64,000 bases of DNA from Ktedonobacter racemifer DSM 44963 (lineage in GTDB: Bacteria > Chloroflexota > Ktedonobacteria > Ktedonobacterales > Ktedonobacteraceae), in contig NZ_ADVG01000001.1 of NCBI RefSeq assembly GCF_000178855.1, positions 1,984,001-2,048,000 on the forward strand, read 5' to 3'. A model generated the notes under the pieces. The model saw only the letters and a program-made list of their open reading frames with translations. It was not told the DNA's origin and did no database searches. Position 1 is the first letter of the stretch. Each line of letters starts with the position of its first letter. Positions 37,257-46,353 of this stretch are shown here, piece after piece. Position numbers and translations under genes: made by a program.

Positions 37257-37289
37257 TGACCGCTCGGGGGTGTTTGCACCCGTTCGAGT

Positions 37290-37523
37290 ATGAGAAAGGT
37301 AGCAGCGGCAATACCTGATCGCGAAATGCGCCATATTGACGCGCTAGCGGGACGCATCGGTTTTCGTGTGGCGACCACCCGAAGCGAAAAAGAAGCGGCA
37401 AAGTATATCGAGCCAGAACTACTACCCAGAGTCACAGCTTTTATAAAAGATGTACTGCACGAGATCGATAACCGTGTGTGTTATAATAAAGCACACAAGA
37501 GACAATCATTATATATTCGGTAA
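37290..37523 (+). CDS. hypothetical protein fragment next to IS607 element 2
   Basis: 77 codons (REMRHIDALAGRIGFRVATT, YIEPELLPRVTAFIKDVLHE). No ribosome site is visible and the frame stays open upstream to the IS607 end, so it may be the 3' part of a host gene cut by the element. I do not recognise a family. Real coding status is uncertain. Confidence 0.35.
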   Translation: MRKVAAAIPDREMRHIDALAGRIGFRVATTRSEKEAAKYIEPELLPRVTAFIKDVLHEIDNRVCYNKAHKRQSLYIR

Positions 37524-37604
37524 CATCATTTGCTTATCGATAGAAGTAGAGAGGTAGTTCGTTGATTGCTTATCTTCCGATACATACTAGAGAGAGGCGC
37601 CTGA

Positions 37605-39575
37605 ATGCCAAGTAACAGGAGATGGCTCAGAACGGGTATTCTCTGGCTTCTGGCGATTATAGCGATTTCCCTCCTGGGCCTTATCATCCTTCGGCCACAA
37701 ACCGGAAGCAAAACGGTTAATGTCTCAACGATACTCCAACACGTCAAAGAAGACATCGCGAAAAATCAGACGGATACGCTGAGCGTCGATAGCAACACTC
37801 TCACGCTCATTCGTGGCACCCAACCAGATGCGCCAAGAGAGACAGCCAGTATTAATGAGAGCTTCGATGCCACTCGCGTACTCAAAGATAATGGCATTGA
37901 CTATGTCAACAATCGCCTTTTACTCCTGCGCTATGAAACGCCGAGCCAGGTCTGGAACTGGCTGGGGAGCCTGGTAGGGCTAATTCCGTTCCTGATCCTC
38001 GCCGTCCTATTTTTTGTGCTCATTCGCCAGGCCCAGGGAAGCAATAACCAGACCATGTCATTTGGTAAAAGCCGGGCCAGGATGTTTATGGGCAATAAGC
38101 CCTCGGTCACCTTTACCGATGTCGCAGGCGTGGAGGAGGCCAAGCAAGAGCTTCAAGAAATCGTAGAATTCCTCAAATATCCCGAGAAGTTCGCCGCCCT
38201 TGGCGCACGCATCCCCAAAGGACTCTTACTGGTTGGCCCTCCAGGTACAGGCAAAACGCTCATCTCTCGTGCCGTCGCAGGAGAAGCAGGCGTCCCCTTT
38301 TTCAGTATTAGTGGATCAGAATTTGTAGAAATGTTTGTTGGTGTCGGCGCCAGCCGCGTGCGTGACCTCTTTGAGCAGGCCAAGCGCAACAGCCCCTGCA
38401 TTGTTTTCGTCGATGAGATTGACGCCGTTGGTCGCCAGCGTGGCGCGGGCCTGGGTGGCTCTCACGATGAGCGCGAGCAGACGCTCAACCAGATCCTGGT
38501 CGAGATGGACGGCTTTGATAATAACACTAACGTGATCGTCATTGCCGCGACCAATCGCCCCGACGTGCTTGATCCCGCGCTCCTGCGCCCTGGACGCTTC
38601 GACCGCCAGATCGTGCTTGATCGCCCCGATATTCGCGGGCGTATCGCGATCCTCCAGGTTCACGCCAAAGGGAAGCCCCTGGAGAGCGACATCTCTCTGG
38701 AGACCCTCGCGCGTCAGACGCCCGGCTTCTCCGGCGCCGACCTGGCCAATGTCCTCAATGAGGCCGCGATCCTGGCTGCGCGCCGCAATAGGCACAGCGT
38801 TGGCATGAGCGAGCTAGAGGAGGCCACTGACCGCGTCGTGGCGGGTCCGGCACGCAAGAGCCGTATTATTAGCGAACGCGAGAAAGCAATCACTGCCTAT
38901 CACGAGGTTGGGCATGCCCTCGTCGCGCGTATGCTGCCCAACTGCGACCCGGTACATAAAGTATCGATTGTGGCCCGCGGCCAGGCAGGCGGCTTCACCA
39001 TGCTCCTCCCCACCGAGGACCGCTATCTCTGGAGCAAGCCCCAGTTTGAAGATATGCTGGCCTATGCTCTGGGTGGTCATGTAGCCGAGTTCCTTATCTT
39101 TGGCGCGGTCACAACTGGGGCCTCCAACGATATTGAGCGCGTTACTAAGATCGCCCGCTCCATGGTCACCGAGTATGGCATGAGTAATCGCATCGGCCCC
39201 ATGGCGCTTGGACATAAAGACGAGCTTGTCTTCCTCGGGCGCGACTTTGGCGAGCAACGCAACTATAGCGAGCAAACGGCACGCGAGGTCGATGAGGAGA
39301 TTCATCGCATTATCCACGAGGCCTTTGGCAGGGCTCAAATCATCTTGCAGCAAAACAAGACGCGCCTTATCATGATTAGTGAGCGCCTGATCAAGGAGGA
39401 GACTCTGGAGGGACCACTCTTTGAGTCACTCTTCAATCAGCCAATCAACGAAGGCCAGTATGATACCCCCTCCATTCTCGCAGGCATACCAGAGGAGTTA
39501 CCTTCCACTCACCTGGAGATGCCGCTCATCACCCCTCGCCTCCCCCTCAACGGCGAGAAATCCGACATATATTAA
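37605..39575 (+). CDS. ftsH: ATP-dependent zinc metalloprotease FtsH
   Basis: 656 residues. TM1 is near residues 11-29 ([18 protein letters not shown]) and TM2 near 122-143, with an extracytoplasmic domain between. The AAA+ module has Walker A GPPGTGKT, Walker [11 protein letters not shown], and [23 protein letters not shown]. The zinc site is HEVGH, with the third ligand Asp in ASNDIERVT. The helix normally reading GGRxAEEL reads GGHVAEFL here, a small change away from the metal site. It degrades membrane and regulatory proteins. Single-gene unit. Confidence 0.96.
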   Translation: MPSNRRWLRTGILWLLAIIAISLLGLIILRPQTGSKTVNVSTILQHVKEDIAKNQTDTLSVDSNTLTLIRGTQPDAPRETASINESFDATRVLKDNGIDYVNNRLLLLRYETPSQVWNWLGSLVGLIPFLILAVLFFVLIRQAQGSNNQTMSFGKSRARMFMGNKPSVTFTDVAGVEEAKQELQEIVEFLKYPEKFAALGARIPKGLLLVGPPGTGKTLISRAVAGEAGVPFFSISGSEFVEMFVGVGASRVRDLFEQAKRNSPCIVFVDEIDAVGRQRGAGLGGSHDEREQTLNQILVEMDGFDNNTNVIVIAATNRPDVLDPALLRPGRFDRQIVLDRPDIRGRIAILQVHAKGKPLESDISLETLARQTPGFSGADLANVLNEAAILAARRNRHSVGMSELEEATDRVVAGPARKSRIISEREKAITAYHEVGHALVARMLPNCDPVHKVSIVARGQAGGFTMLLPTEDRYLWSKPQFEDMLAYALGGHVAEFLIFGAVTTGASNDIERVTKIARSMVTEYGMSNRIGPMALGHKDELVFLGRDFGEQRNYSEQTAREVDEEIHRIIHEAFGRAQIILQQNKTRLIMISERLIKEETLEGPLFESLFNQPINEGQYDTPSILAGIPEELPSTHLEMPLITPRLPLNGEKSDIY

Positions 39576-39825
39576 CAAACCTCGCATATAGTAGGTGGCT
39601 GGGGCTTACGCCCTCTACGAGTAAATGGTCGTGACGTGAGACACAACCATTTACTCTTGAGCGCCGCAGGCGCGAAAGCTGACATTTGCAAAACACGAAA
39701 CCCTACTTACACGTTTTCCATTGACATTACATATCCCAGCCTGATATCATAAATTAGTAGTCTGTCAATAAAGACGACAAGCCTGTCCCGCGCTGAACGA
39801 AAAAAGTACAGGAGTAGCGGCCAAC

Positions 39826-40121
39826 AGCGATCCGAAATAGAGTGGAAGTTCGGAACGGAGATGCACTTCTCGAACGCCTTCGCGAGCGGCTGACCGAAGA
39901 AAATTGCCTGTATCATGCTGGTAATGCGGCTCCGTTACAGGGAATAAGTAGGTTGGGTGGCTGGTTACCACGCAGCAGAGAACCAGAAAAAGTGGTCTTT
40001 CATCTTCGCTACAACGACGTAGGGCAGGAAGCTTCTCCATCGTAGCTTTTTGCCGCTTCGAAGCGAAAGACAAGTAGGGTGGCACCACGGGTGTGAAAAG
40101 GAGCCTTTCCTTTTACTCTCG
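39826..40121 (+). promoter_or_regulatory. T-box riboswitch upstream of argJ
   Basis: The antiterminator bulge sequence AGGGTGGCACCACGGG (40075-40090) is the T-box signature. The 240 bases before it can form a stem I region. After the T-box, CTCTCGTCCCTT (about 40114-40126) can pair with AAGGGGCAACAGAG downstream, but no T-run follows, so control may be at translation. It senses uncharged tRNA; arginine is expected from argJ and argD, but I could not confirm the specifier codon. Confidence 0.85.
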
Positions 40122-40425
40122 TCCCTTCAACTGTTTACGGAAGGGGCAACAGAGGAAAGCCATTGGCTCTCAGTTCCTTCCAGGAAGTTAGTCCACATTT
40201 GAAGGAGTTTCACACGGTGGGAAACAACACACAGGCGCATTCTACCCAGACCACGACTGCACGCCAGGATTCATACACTGGCCCTCCGCGCATTTCTTGC
40301 TGTCGACACCTCCCAGGGACAACTATGCCCCTTTTTTCTGACAGCCTTGAATTCAGGCCTGGCATGGAGCCCAAACGGCACCTATCTCAGGTCAACAATG
40401 TTCTTCAGTAGAAGGAGATGCTTTC

Positions 40426-41637
40426 GTGGCAGAACTATTTCATGAAATTGATCACTGCGTTACCGCTCCCCAGGGCTTCCGCGCCGGTACGACCGCTTGT
40501 GGTATCAAGTCTGACGCTGGCATTAAGGACCTTGCGATCCTCGTCTCAGATGTTCCCTGCACTGTTGGCGGTGTCTTTACGACCCACAACCTGCGCGCAG
40601 CGCCCGTCTTGCTCTGCCAGGAGCGCTTACAAGACGGCCAGGGGCAGGCGGTTGTCGTCAACAGCGGCAATGCCAACTGCGCCACGGGTGAGCAAGGCTT
40701 ACACAATGCCTATCGTATGACTGAACTTGCCGCAACCAAACTCGGACTCGCCCCAGAACTCATCTTCTGCTCCTCAACAGGCATCATTGGACGCCAATTG
40801 CCTATGGAGAAGCTTGAAGCAGGCATCCCACAGATCGAGTTGAGCAGCGAATACGGCGACGCCTTTGCCGAGGCGATCATGACCACCGATACTCGCCCCA
40901 AGCGCCTCGCGCTTGAGTTCGAGATCGAGGGCCAGGCCGTTCGCCTGGGTGGCGTCACCAAGGGAGCAGGCATGATTCGCCCCAATATGGCAACTATGCT
41001 GAGCTACCTGACTACCGACGTGGCGGTAGAACGCGCATGGCTGCAACAGGAGTTGCGAGACGCGGTCAACGATAGTTATAACATGGTCTCGGTGGATGGC
41101 GACATGTCGACCAACGATACGTGTTTGATCTTCGCCAATGGCCTGGCCGGCAATACCCCACTCAACGCGCAACATCCCGACGCGGAGACTTTCCGCCAGG
41201 CGTTACGCTACATCACATGCTACCTGGCACGCGAGATGGCACGTGATGGCGAGGGCGCGACCAAGCTACAAACCATCCACGTACGCGGCGCGCGTGATAA
41301 GGCTGACGCGGTCCTGGCGGCACGCTCCCTGACCAGGTCACCGCTCTGGCAGTGCGCGCTCGCGGGTGGCGATCCCAACTGGGGTCGTATCGCGGCTGCA
41401 GCTGGCTCCAGCGGCTGCGAGTTTGACCAGAATGCCTTTGATATCTTTATTGGCGAGACCCAGATCGCCGCTAAAGGCATGGCGATAGATTATGATCAGG
41501 ACCAGGCGCATGCCGCCATGGCCGGTGACGAGGTTCTGATTACCATCGACCTGCACCTGGGCAACGGCGAGGCCACAGCCTGGGGCTGCGACCTCACCCA
41601 CGGCTATATTGACGAAAATTCTTTGTACACACGCTAA
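40426..41637 (+). CDS. argJ: bifunctional ornithine/glutamate N-acetyltransferase
   Basis: 403 residues. Start is GTG 40426 with AGAAGGAGA upstream. The autocleavage motif GGVTKGAGMIRPNMATMLSY is intact; cleavage before the Thr makes the two subunits. VVVNSGNANCATG and NSYNMVSVDGDMSTNDT-like segments are typical. It transfers acetyl groups from N-acetylornithine to glutamate, recycling the acetyl cycle of arginine synthesis. It is the first gene of a likely argJ-argD unit under T-box control. Confidence 0.95.
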   Translation: MAELFHEIDHCVTAPQGFRAGTTACGIKSDAGIKDLAILVSDVPCTVGGVFTTHNLRAAPVLLCQERLQDGQGQAVVVNSGNANCATGEQGLHNAYRMTELAATKLGLAPELIFCSSTGIIGRQLPMEKLEAGIPQIELSSEYGDAFAEAIMTTDTRPKRLALEFEIEGQAVRLGGVTKGAGMIRPNMATMLSYLTTDVAVERAWLQQELRDAVNDSYNMVSVDGDMSTNDTCLIFANGLAGNTPLNAQHPDAETFRQALRYITCYLAREMARDGEGATKLQTIHVRGARDKADAVLAARSLTRSPLWQCALAGGDPNWGRIAAAAGSSGCEFDQNAFDIFIGETQIAAKGMAIDYDQDQAHAAMAGDEVLITIDLHLGNGEATAWGCDLTHGYIDENSLYTR

Positions 41638-41640
41638 GTG

Positions 41641-41708
41641 CCTCTCGAAAACCTGAGCGCGTTAGCGCTAGCCGCGAGCGCGGCGTTGGTTTTCGCATAA
41701 GGAATAAG
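41641..41708. repeat. REP-like imperfect hairpin repeat, copy 2
   Basis: CTCGAAAACCTGAGCGCGTTAG... and ...GGCGTTGGTTTTCG form an imperfect hairpin between argJ and argD, ending GGAATAAG. It is related to the repeats at 26575-26674 and 61792-61858. Confidence 0.6.
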
Positions 41709-41725
41709 TCATAAGGAGAAAAGCT

Positions 41726-42955
41726 ATGACAACGACGGAGTTGCAGAAACGAGATTGGGCTGCCCTCGAACAGAAATATTATCAGGGTACCTTCAAGCGC
41801 CTCCCTATCACGCTTGTACGTGGCCAGGGCGCACGTGTCTGGGACAGCGAGGGGAAAGAGTACATTGATTTTGTCGCTGGTATCGCCGTCAACATCCTGG
41901 GACACTGCCATCCAGCTATTATTCAAGCCGTACAAGAACAGGTCACGCAGCTCGTTCACGTCTCTAACCTCTACTACAACATACGCCAGATCGAACTGGC
42001 AGAACAGCTCGCCGAGCTGAGCGGTGGCATGCGCTCCTTCTTCTCCAACAGCGGAGCTGAGGCCAACGAGGGCGCGATCAAGCTGGCGCGTAAGTATGGC
42101 CGCCTCCACCGCGATGGGGCCTTTGAGATCATCAGCATGGAGCGCAGCTTCCATGGTCGCACACTGGCCACCACCGCCGCGACCGGCCAGGCGGCCTATC
42201 AGGCCACCTGGGCGCCCCTGCCCGATGGTTTTAAGCAGGTACCTTTCAACGACCTGGACGCGGTCAAAGCGGCCACCAGCGCCAAGACGGTCGCGATCCT
42301 GGTTGAGGCCGTTCAAGGCGAGGGCGGCATCTGGCCCGCCAGCAAGGAGTTTCTCCAGGGACTGCGCCAGTGGTGCGACGAGCAGAACCTGGTCCTGATC
42401 TGCGATGAAGTGCAGGCCGGCGCGGGTCGCACCGGCAAATACTTCAGCTGGGAGCACTACGATATCAAGCCGGATATCGTTACTATGGCCAAGGGCCTGG
42501 CAGGCGGTGTTCCTATTGGTGGGATGCTGACCGGCCCCCGCACCGACGTCTTCGCCTATGGCGATCACGGGACAACCTTCGGCGGCAATCCCATCGCCTG
42601 TGCCGCAGGTGTCGCAACCATCAAGACCATCAAAGAGCAGAACCTGCTTGAGAACGCGACGAAGATGGGAGCCTACTGGGACAAGAAGTTCCAGGACCTC
42701 AGCGCGAAATATCCGCACATCATCGATAGCCCACGCGGCATCGGCCTGATGCGCGCCGTCAATGTCAAACACGACCTGGCAGGCACGATTGCGGAGCGAG
42801 CGCTAGAGCACGGCCTGCTGCTCAACGCCCTGGGCGGCTCAACTCTACGCATGGTCCCCCCGTTGATCCTCACCGAGTCCGATCTCGACGAGGCTCACGC
42901 GATCCTGGACCGCTCCCTGGAGGAGGTCTCCAAGCTTCCTGCCGCTCAACAGTAA
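41726..42955 (+). CDS. argD: acetylornithine aminotransferase (class III)
   Basis: 409 residues, ATG 41726 with AAGGAGAAAAG upstream. Class III PLP motifs are FFSNSGAEANEGAIKLARKYG, LICDEVQAGAGRTG and TMAKGLAGGVPIGGML with the PLP lysine. It converts N-acetylglutamate semialdehyde to N-acetylornithine in arginine synthesis; context with argJ supports this over 4-aminobutyrate aminotransferase, which looks similar. A strong terminator follows. Confidence 0.92.
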   Translation: MTTTELQKRDWAALEQKYYQGTFKRLPITLVRGQGARVWDSEGKEYIDFVAGIAVNILGHCHPAIIQAVQEQVTQLVHVSNLYYNIRQIELAEQLAELSGGMRSFFSNSGAEANEGAIKLARKYGRLHRDGAFEIISMERSFHGRTLATTAATGQAAYQATWAPLPDGFKQVPFNDLDAVKAATSAKTVAILVEAVQGEGGIWPASKEFLQGLRQWCDEQNLVLICDEVQAGAGRTGKYFSWEHYDIKPDIVTMAKGLAGGVPIGGMLTGPRTDVFAYGDHGTTFGGNPIACAAGVATIKTIKEQNLLENATKMGAYWDKKFQDLSAKYPHIIDSPRGIGLMRAVNVKHDLAGTIAERALEHGLLLNALGGSTLRMVPPLILTESDLDEAHAILDRSLEEVSKLPAAQQ

Positions 42956-42974
42956 AAACCGCTTTAAGAGACCA

Positions 42975-43012
42975 GAAGAGAGGACCCTGCGCTGGCAGGG
43001 TCCTCTCTTCTT
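42975..43012 (+). terminator. rho-independent terminator after argD
   Basis: AAGAGAGGACCCTG and its complement form a 14-bp stem around CGCTGG, followed by CTTCTTGC. Confidence 0.8.
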
Positions 43013-43067
43013 GCGCTACAATAGGAGAAAAAGCCACAGAAAGCTATGTACACCAAAGGAAGAGACC

Positions 43068-43496
43068 ATGCCAACCGTTGAGGAGCTTCCCATGACCGGG
43101 GCGCAGGAGAAACTGCTGGTCATTTTCGATGGCAGTTGCGATTTCTGCACCGCAACCGTCCAGACGATTCAGCGCTGTGATTGGCGCGACACCTTTCGCT
43201 TCGCGCCCTTTCAGCAACCCGGCCTGCCAGAGCAGCACGGATTAACCATCGCGCAATGTGAGCAGGCCGTATGGATCATCATGCCGGATGGTCATAAGTT
43301 CGCGGGCGCGCATGCTGCCAGCTCTATTCTCGATGCCATCCTGATTCTTCCTCTCTTCAACACTCTCTACCAGCTTCCCCCTTTCGCGCATATTGCGAAT
43401 ACACTCTATGCCTGGGTCGCCCGCAATCGTAGCCACTTTCCCGGCGTGACCCCCTACTGCCAGCGACCCGGCGCGCAATGCGGTGCGACGCAATAA
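43068..43496 (+). CDS. DCC-family thiol-disulfide oxidoreductase-like protein (DUF393)
   Basis: 142 residues from ATG 43068 (AAAGGAAG upstream). The N-terminal FDGSCDFCTATVQTI is the DxxCxxC thioredoxin-like motif of the family; FAPFQQPG and an aromatic C-terminal part fit. The function in bacteria is poorly known; a redox role is inferred from the CxxC. A second Cys pair occurs at the C-terminus (YCQRPGAQCG). Confidence 0.85.
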   Translation: MPTVEELPMTGAQEKLLVIFDGSCDFCTATVQTIQRCDWRDTFRFAPFQQPGLPEQHGLTIAQCEQAVWIIMPDGHKFAGAHAASSILDAILILPLFNTLYQLPPFAHIANTLYAWVARNRSHFPGVTPYCQRPGAQCGATQ

Positions 43497-43503
43497 ATAT
43501 TCA

Positions 43504-43614
43504 CCAACTTGTAGGGTCCATGCTGGCATGGACTCTTTGCCCATAGGCCGATATCTTGCTGCTTGAAAGTCGCTTCGCTCGGAGTCCATGCCAGCATGGA
43601 CTCTACAAGCTGGC
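43504..43614. repeat. inverted repeat of the TCCATGCTGGCATGGA family, copy 1
   Basis: GTAGGGTCCATGCTGGCATG (from 43511) and its inverted partner CCATGCCAGCATGGACTCTA (from 43586) flank about 47 bases between the convergent DCC and exporter genes. Each arm also holds the inner palindrome CCATGCTGGCATGG. A second copy is at 53694-53793. Confidence 0.65.
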
Positions 43615-44583
43615 GGATATCTCCTGGGATGGTACTTCTGCCTCAGCGAGCTCGGCAGGCTGTTCCGCTCGCACACTCACCTTTCCCTTAAGGTTAATCA
43701 GCAAGACACCCAGAATAACGACCAGGCCGCCACCCAGCGCGAGAGCGGATGGCACCTCTCTCAACCAGAGCCAGGCAATGATGAGCGAGAACACGGGTGA
43801 GATATTGAGGAAACTTATGGCAGCTGAGGCACTCGTACGCGAGAGAGCAAAGGTCCACACGAGATTGGCGACAGCCGCGGGAAACAGGCCCAGAAACACA
43901 ATAGCCAGCGTCGCCCCCAGCGGGGCATGCGGCAACTCCTGCCAGAGAGTGGGAAGGAAGATCAGCATAAAGAGTGTGCCACCCCAGAGGTTATACGTCG
44001 CCAGTTCCAACCCACTATATTTGCGTAGATAACGCTTCTGAACCACAAAATAAACGCTCTCAGAGAAGGATGCAAGCAGGATAAGCAAGGCACCTGGAGT
44101 AAAATGTAGCCCGCCATTGCCATTCAACGAAATCAAGGTGACACCTGTAAAGCTGACCAACAGGCCAACCCAGCCCCACACAGAGAAGTGCTCTCCCAGG
44201 AACACCGTCGCCAGGATGACCGTGAAACAGGGGACAGTAGCAATTAAGAGGCCCGCGGTCCCCGCCGAAACGCTCGTCTCGCCATACGTGAGGCCCAGTT
44301 GGTACACAGTAATACCAATAAACCCCAGCAGGATCATTGCCGGGATATCACGCCTATCAGGCATACGCATGCGCGTGACCAGCGCATATATAAGCAAAGC
44401 CCCTGAAGCGATCAAAAAACGCAATAAGATCAATGCTCCGGCGCTATACCCCGTCAAACCCGCGCGAATACCCGCGAAGGCCGAGGCCCAGAGCACAAGC
44501 GTCAGCGATAGCGCGACGAGAGAGGGCACATCCCGAGGCGAACGACGCTGCATAGTCTGAGAAGATGGATGTAGGCGCGACAT
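43603..44583 (-). CDS. EamA/DMT-superfamily transporter
   Basis: 326 residues with about ten membrane segments in two EamA repeats (LVALSLTLVLWASAFAGIRA ... FLGEHFSVWGWVGLLVSFTG and the second ALLILLASFSESVYFVV ... AWLWLREVPSALALGGGLVV). Such proteins export metabolites or amino acids. Substrate unknown. The ATG at 44583 has AAGGAG upstream. The C-terminus runs into the inverted repeat. Confidence 0.9.
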   Translation of the reverse strand: MSRLHPSSQTMQRRSPRDVPSLVALSLTLVLWASAFAGIRAGLTGYSAGALILLRFLIASGALLIYALVTRMRMPDRRDIPAMILLGFIGITVYQLGLTYGETSVSAGTAGLLIATVPCFTVILATVFLGEHFSVWGWVGLLVSFTGVTLISLNGNGGLHFTPGALLILLASFSESVYFVVQKRYLRKYSGLELATYNLWGGTLFMLIFLPTLWQELPHAPLGATLAIVFLGLFPAAVANLVWTFALSRTSASAAISFLNISPVFSLIIAWLWLREVPSALALGGGLVVILGVLLINLKGKVSVRAEQPAELAEAEVPSQEISASL

Positions 44584-44649
44584 AATTTTAATAAAACTCC
44601 TTCAAGAAACAGAACCTTTTTATATTATTGCTGTTTAGATAAACAGGAC

Positions 44650-46110
44650 TTGTGAGAACTTGCAACGCAAGTTCTGCAAAAAGGAAAACATGCTCACATT
44701 GACGACTCTCGTCGAGAGATTAGCCCTTGGTTTTAGCTTTGCGCTTGCTTTTGAGAACCACGCCATAGCGTGGAGCAGGCTGCGGGTGAAACCCACAGGC
44801 TCGTCCTGGCGAATTTCCTCGTGGTTGGCACGTCCGAGCTGGGGTTCCAAACTGCACCAAAAGGGAGGGCATCGTCCGACGAACCTGTCGGGGGGTCAGT
44901 GGACGTTGCATCGGTTCCCAGGGCCGATACACGGCTTGTCCAAGCTGACGAGCCAATACCAATTGATTCAAGGCCAAAGCCACCAACAGACTCCAGCGCT
45001 CAAATTGCTCAGGCGTTCGGACATGGGCCTGAGTCCAGAGCAAGTCTTGCTTCATGAAACGATAGCCGTGCTCATGAGAAAAGCGAGAGGCATACGTTGG
45101 AGCAATCTCTCGCAAAGGCATCTCAGCCGAAAGCTGAACAAACCAGCTCTCACGCGGATCGCGCTTGGTGTCTTTGGCTCCTTCGCGTACCACGCGAACG
45201 GCACAGACCTCGACGTCACGACCTTGCTTGAAGTGCAATCCACTCCAACGGGTAATACTGATGGCCCCATCCTTCTCATCAGTTCCACTGAAGCTGCTCT
45301 CGGCTCCCTCCAGCGTCTCTGGTCGACTGCCTTGCAGCAGTGGTCCATCCAAGGGGATCCGACCTTTCGAGCTTTTGCGCACCAGCTTGCGATAGAGCTT
45401 GCGGTTGCGCTTGAGGCGAATGAGCACCTGGCAGCCCAACTGGTGAGAAGCACGCAAGAAGTCAGCAGTGGCATACCAGCGATCAGCCAGGATGATCACC
45501 CGACGCTTGAGCTGAGGAACGACCTCGCGCAGTTGGGTAATGGCCACCTCGATGGCCGTTTGATCGGTGCGGATGCGCCGTTGGTCCAAAATACCCACCC
45601 AACTGCCAGGGGAAGTGGGCAAGAGCATCACTGTCGAAAACTGCCATCCCACACTCACTGGTTTGCTGGCACGAGGCATGTTGGGGACGTAGATGATGCC
45701 ACGATCTGGGCTGGTCTCTGCTTCAGGACGAGGCACACTACTGCTATCGACACTGATGCAGATGGGGTCCTCGCCCGCTCGCTGCTGCAAGAACGCCTGG
45801 ATGCAGACCGTGCGCAAGGCCGCTTCATTGATCTTGCCAGTGCTCAATCCTTGATAGAGACTCGACCAGCGGCGTTGGAAGCAAGGCGATTGCGACAATT
45901 CCACCAGCGAGCGAGCTTGAGGTTCACTCAGCAAAGCATCACAGAGATTGAACAACGCATCGGCTCCACGCTCAAAGCACGCGTAGGCCTGCTGACGAAA
46001 ATCGATCAATGTGTTAAAGTACATTCACGTAATGCTCATTTCTTGTTGTTTTTTCTTGTTGAAAGAACATTACGTGATGTGGCGGCTCTTGGCAATCAAG
46101 GCTGCCTTTT
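44650..46110 (-). mobile_element. insertion sequence with DDE transposase
   Basis: Contains one full transposase. The outer ends are not resolved: palindromes AGAACTTGC-AAC-GCAAGTTCT (44654-44674) and CACGTAATG...CATTACGTG (46026-46079) flank the gene, but they do not form a clear terminal inverted-repeat pair. Confidence 0.6.
44720..46024 (-). CDS. DDE transposase (IS4/IS701-like superfamily)
   Basis: 434 residues. The first Asp is in ICISVDSSSVPRPEAET, the second in VIILADRWYATADFL, and the Glu region is ASRFSHEHGYRFMKQDLLWT. N-terminal FRQQAYACFERGADALFNLC and the basic C-terminal tail are typical of this transposase type. Length is normal and there is no frameshift. A long frame on the other strand is a shadow. 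Confidence 0.88.
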   Translation of the reverse strand: MYFNTLIDFRQQAYACFERGADALFNLCDALLSEPQARSLVELSQSPCFQRRWSSLYQGLSTGKINEAALRTVCIQAFLQQRAGEDPICISVDSSSVPRPEAETSPDRGIIYVPNMPRASKPVSVGWQFSTVMLLPTSPGSWVGILDQRRIRTDQTAIEVAITQLREVVPQLKRRVIILADRWYATADFLRASHQLGCQVLIRLKRNRKLYRKLVRKSSKGRIPLDGPLLQGSRPETLEGAESSFSGTDEKDGAISITRWSGLHFKQGRDVEVCAVRVVREGAKDTKRDPRESWFVQLSAEMPLREIAPTYASRFSHEHGYRFMKQDLLWTQAHVRTPEQFERWSLLVALALNQLVLARQLGQAVYRPWEPMQRPLTPRQVRRTMPSLLVQFGTPARTCQPRGNSPGRACGFHPQPAPRYGVVLKSKRKAKTKG

Positions 46111-46353
46111 TTCTTAGGTTATCCAAACTCCAATATATTATTGTATTCATCGATATCTATCTACAGTATAGGTAACATATGCTAGGGTGCCAATTATTCT
46201 CTGCAATAAAAGAGAGAGCACATGTCACCTCCAGCCCTTGGTAACATGCACTCCTCTATTACCTTGACGCACTACAATACAACTTAAGATCATTTTGGTA
46301 GAGGCAATTGGCAAATTCGTCTGGCACAACATATAGCAAGCGACAAACAATCA
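46025..46353. other. region between transposase and alaS-like gene
   Basis: About 330 bases. It includes the transposon's upstream end with CACGTAATG/CATTACGTG arms. The rest is AT-rich and holds no ORF or clear signal. Confidence 0.35.

Noticed and set aside
39842..40045. 67-codon frame between ftsH and argJ
   Set aside because: Lies within the T-box leader; no ribosome site; the structured-RNA reading is far better supported.
41594..42772. 392-codon minus-strand frame opposite argD
   Set aside because: It mirrors the well-supported argD gene; no family motifs; typical antisense shadow in GC-rich coding DNA.
44660..46117. 485-codon plus-strand frame opposite the DDE transposase
   Set aside because: The minus-strand protein has clear catalytic motifs; the plus frame has none.
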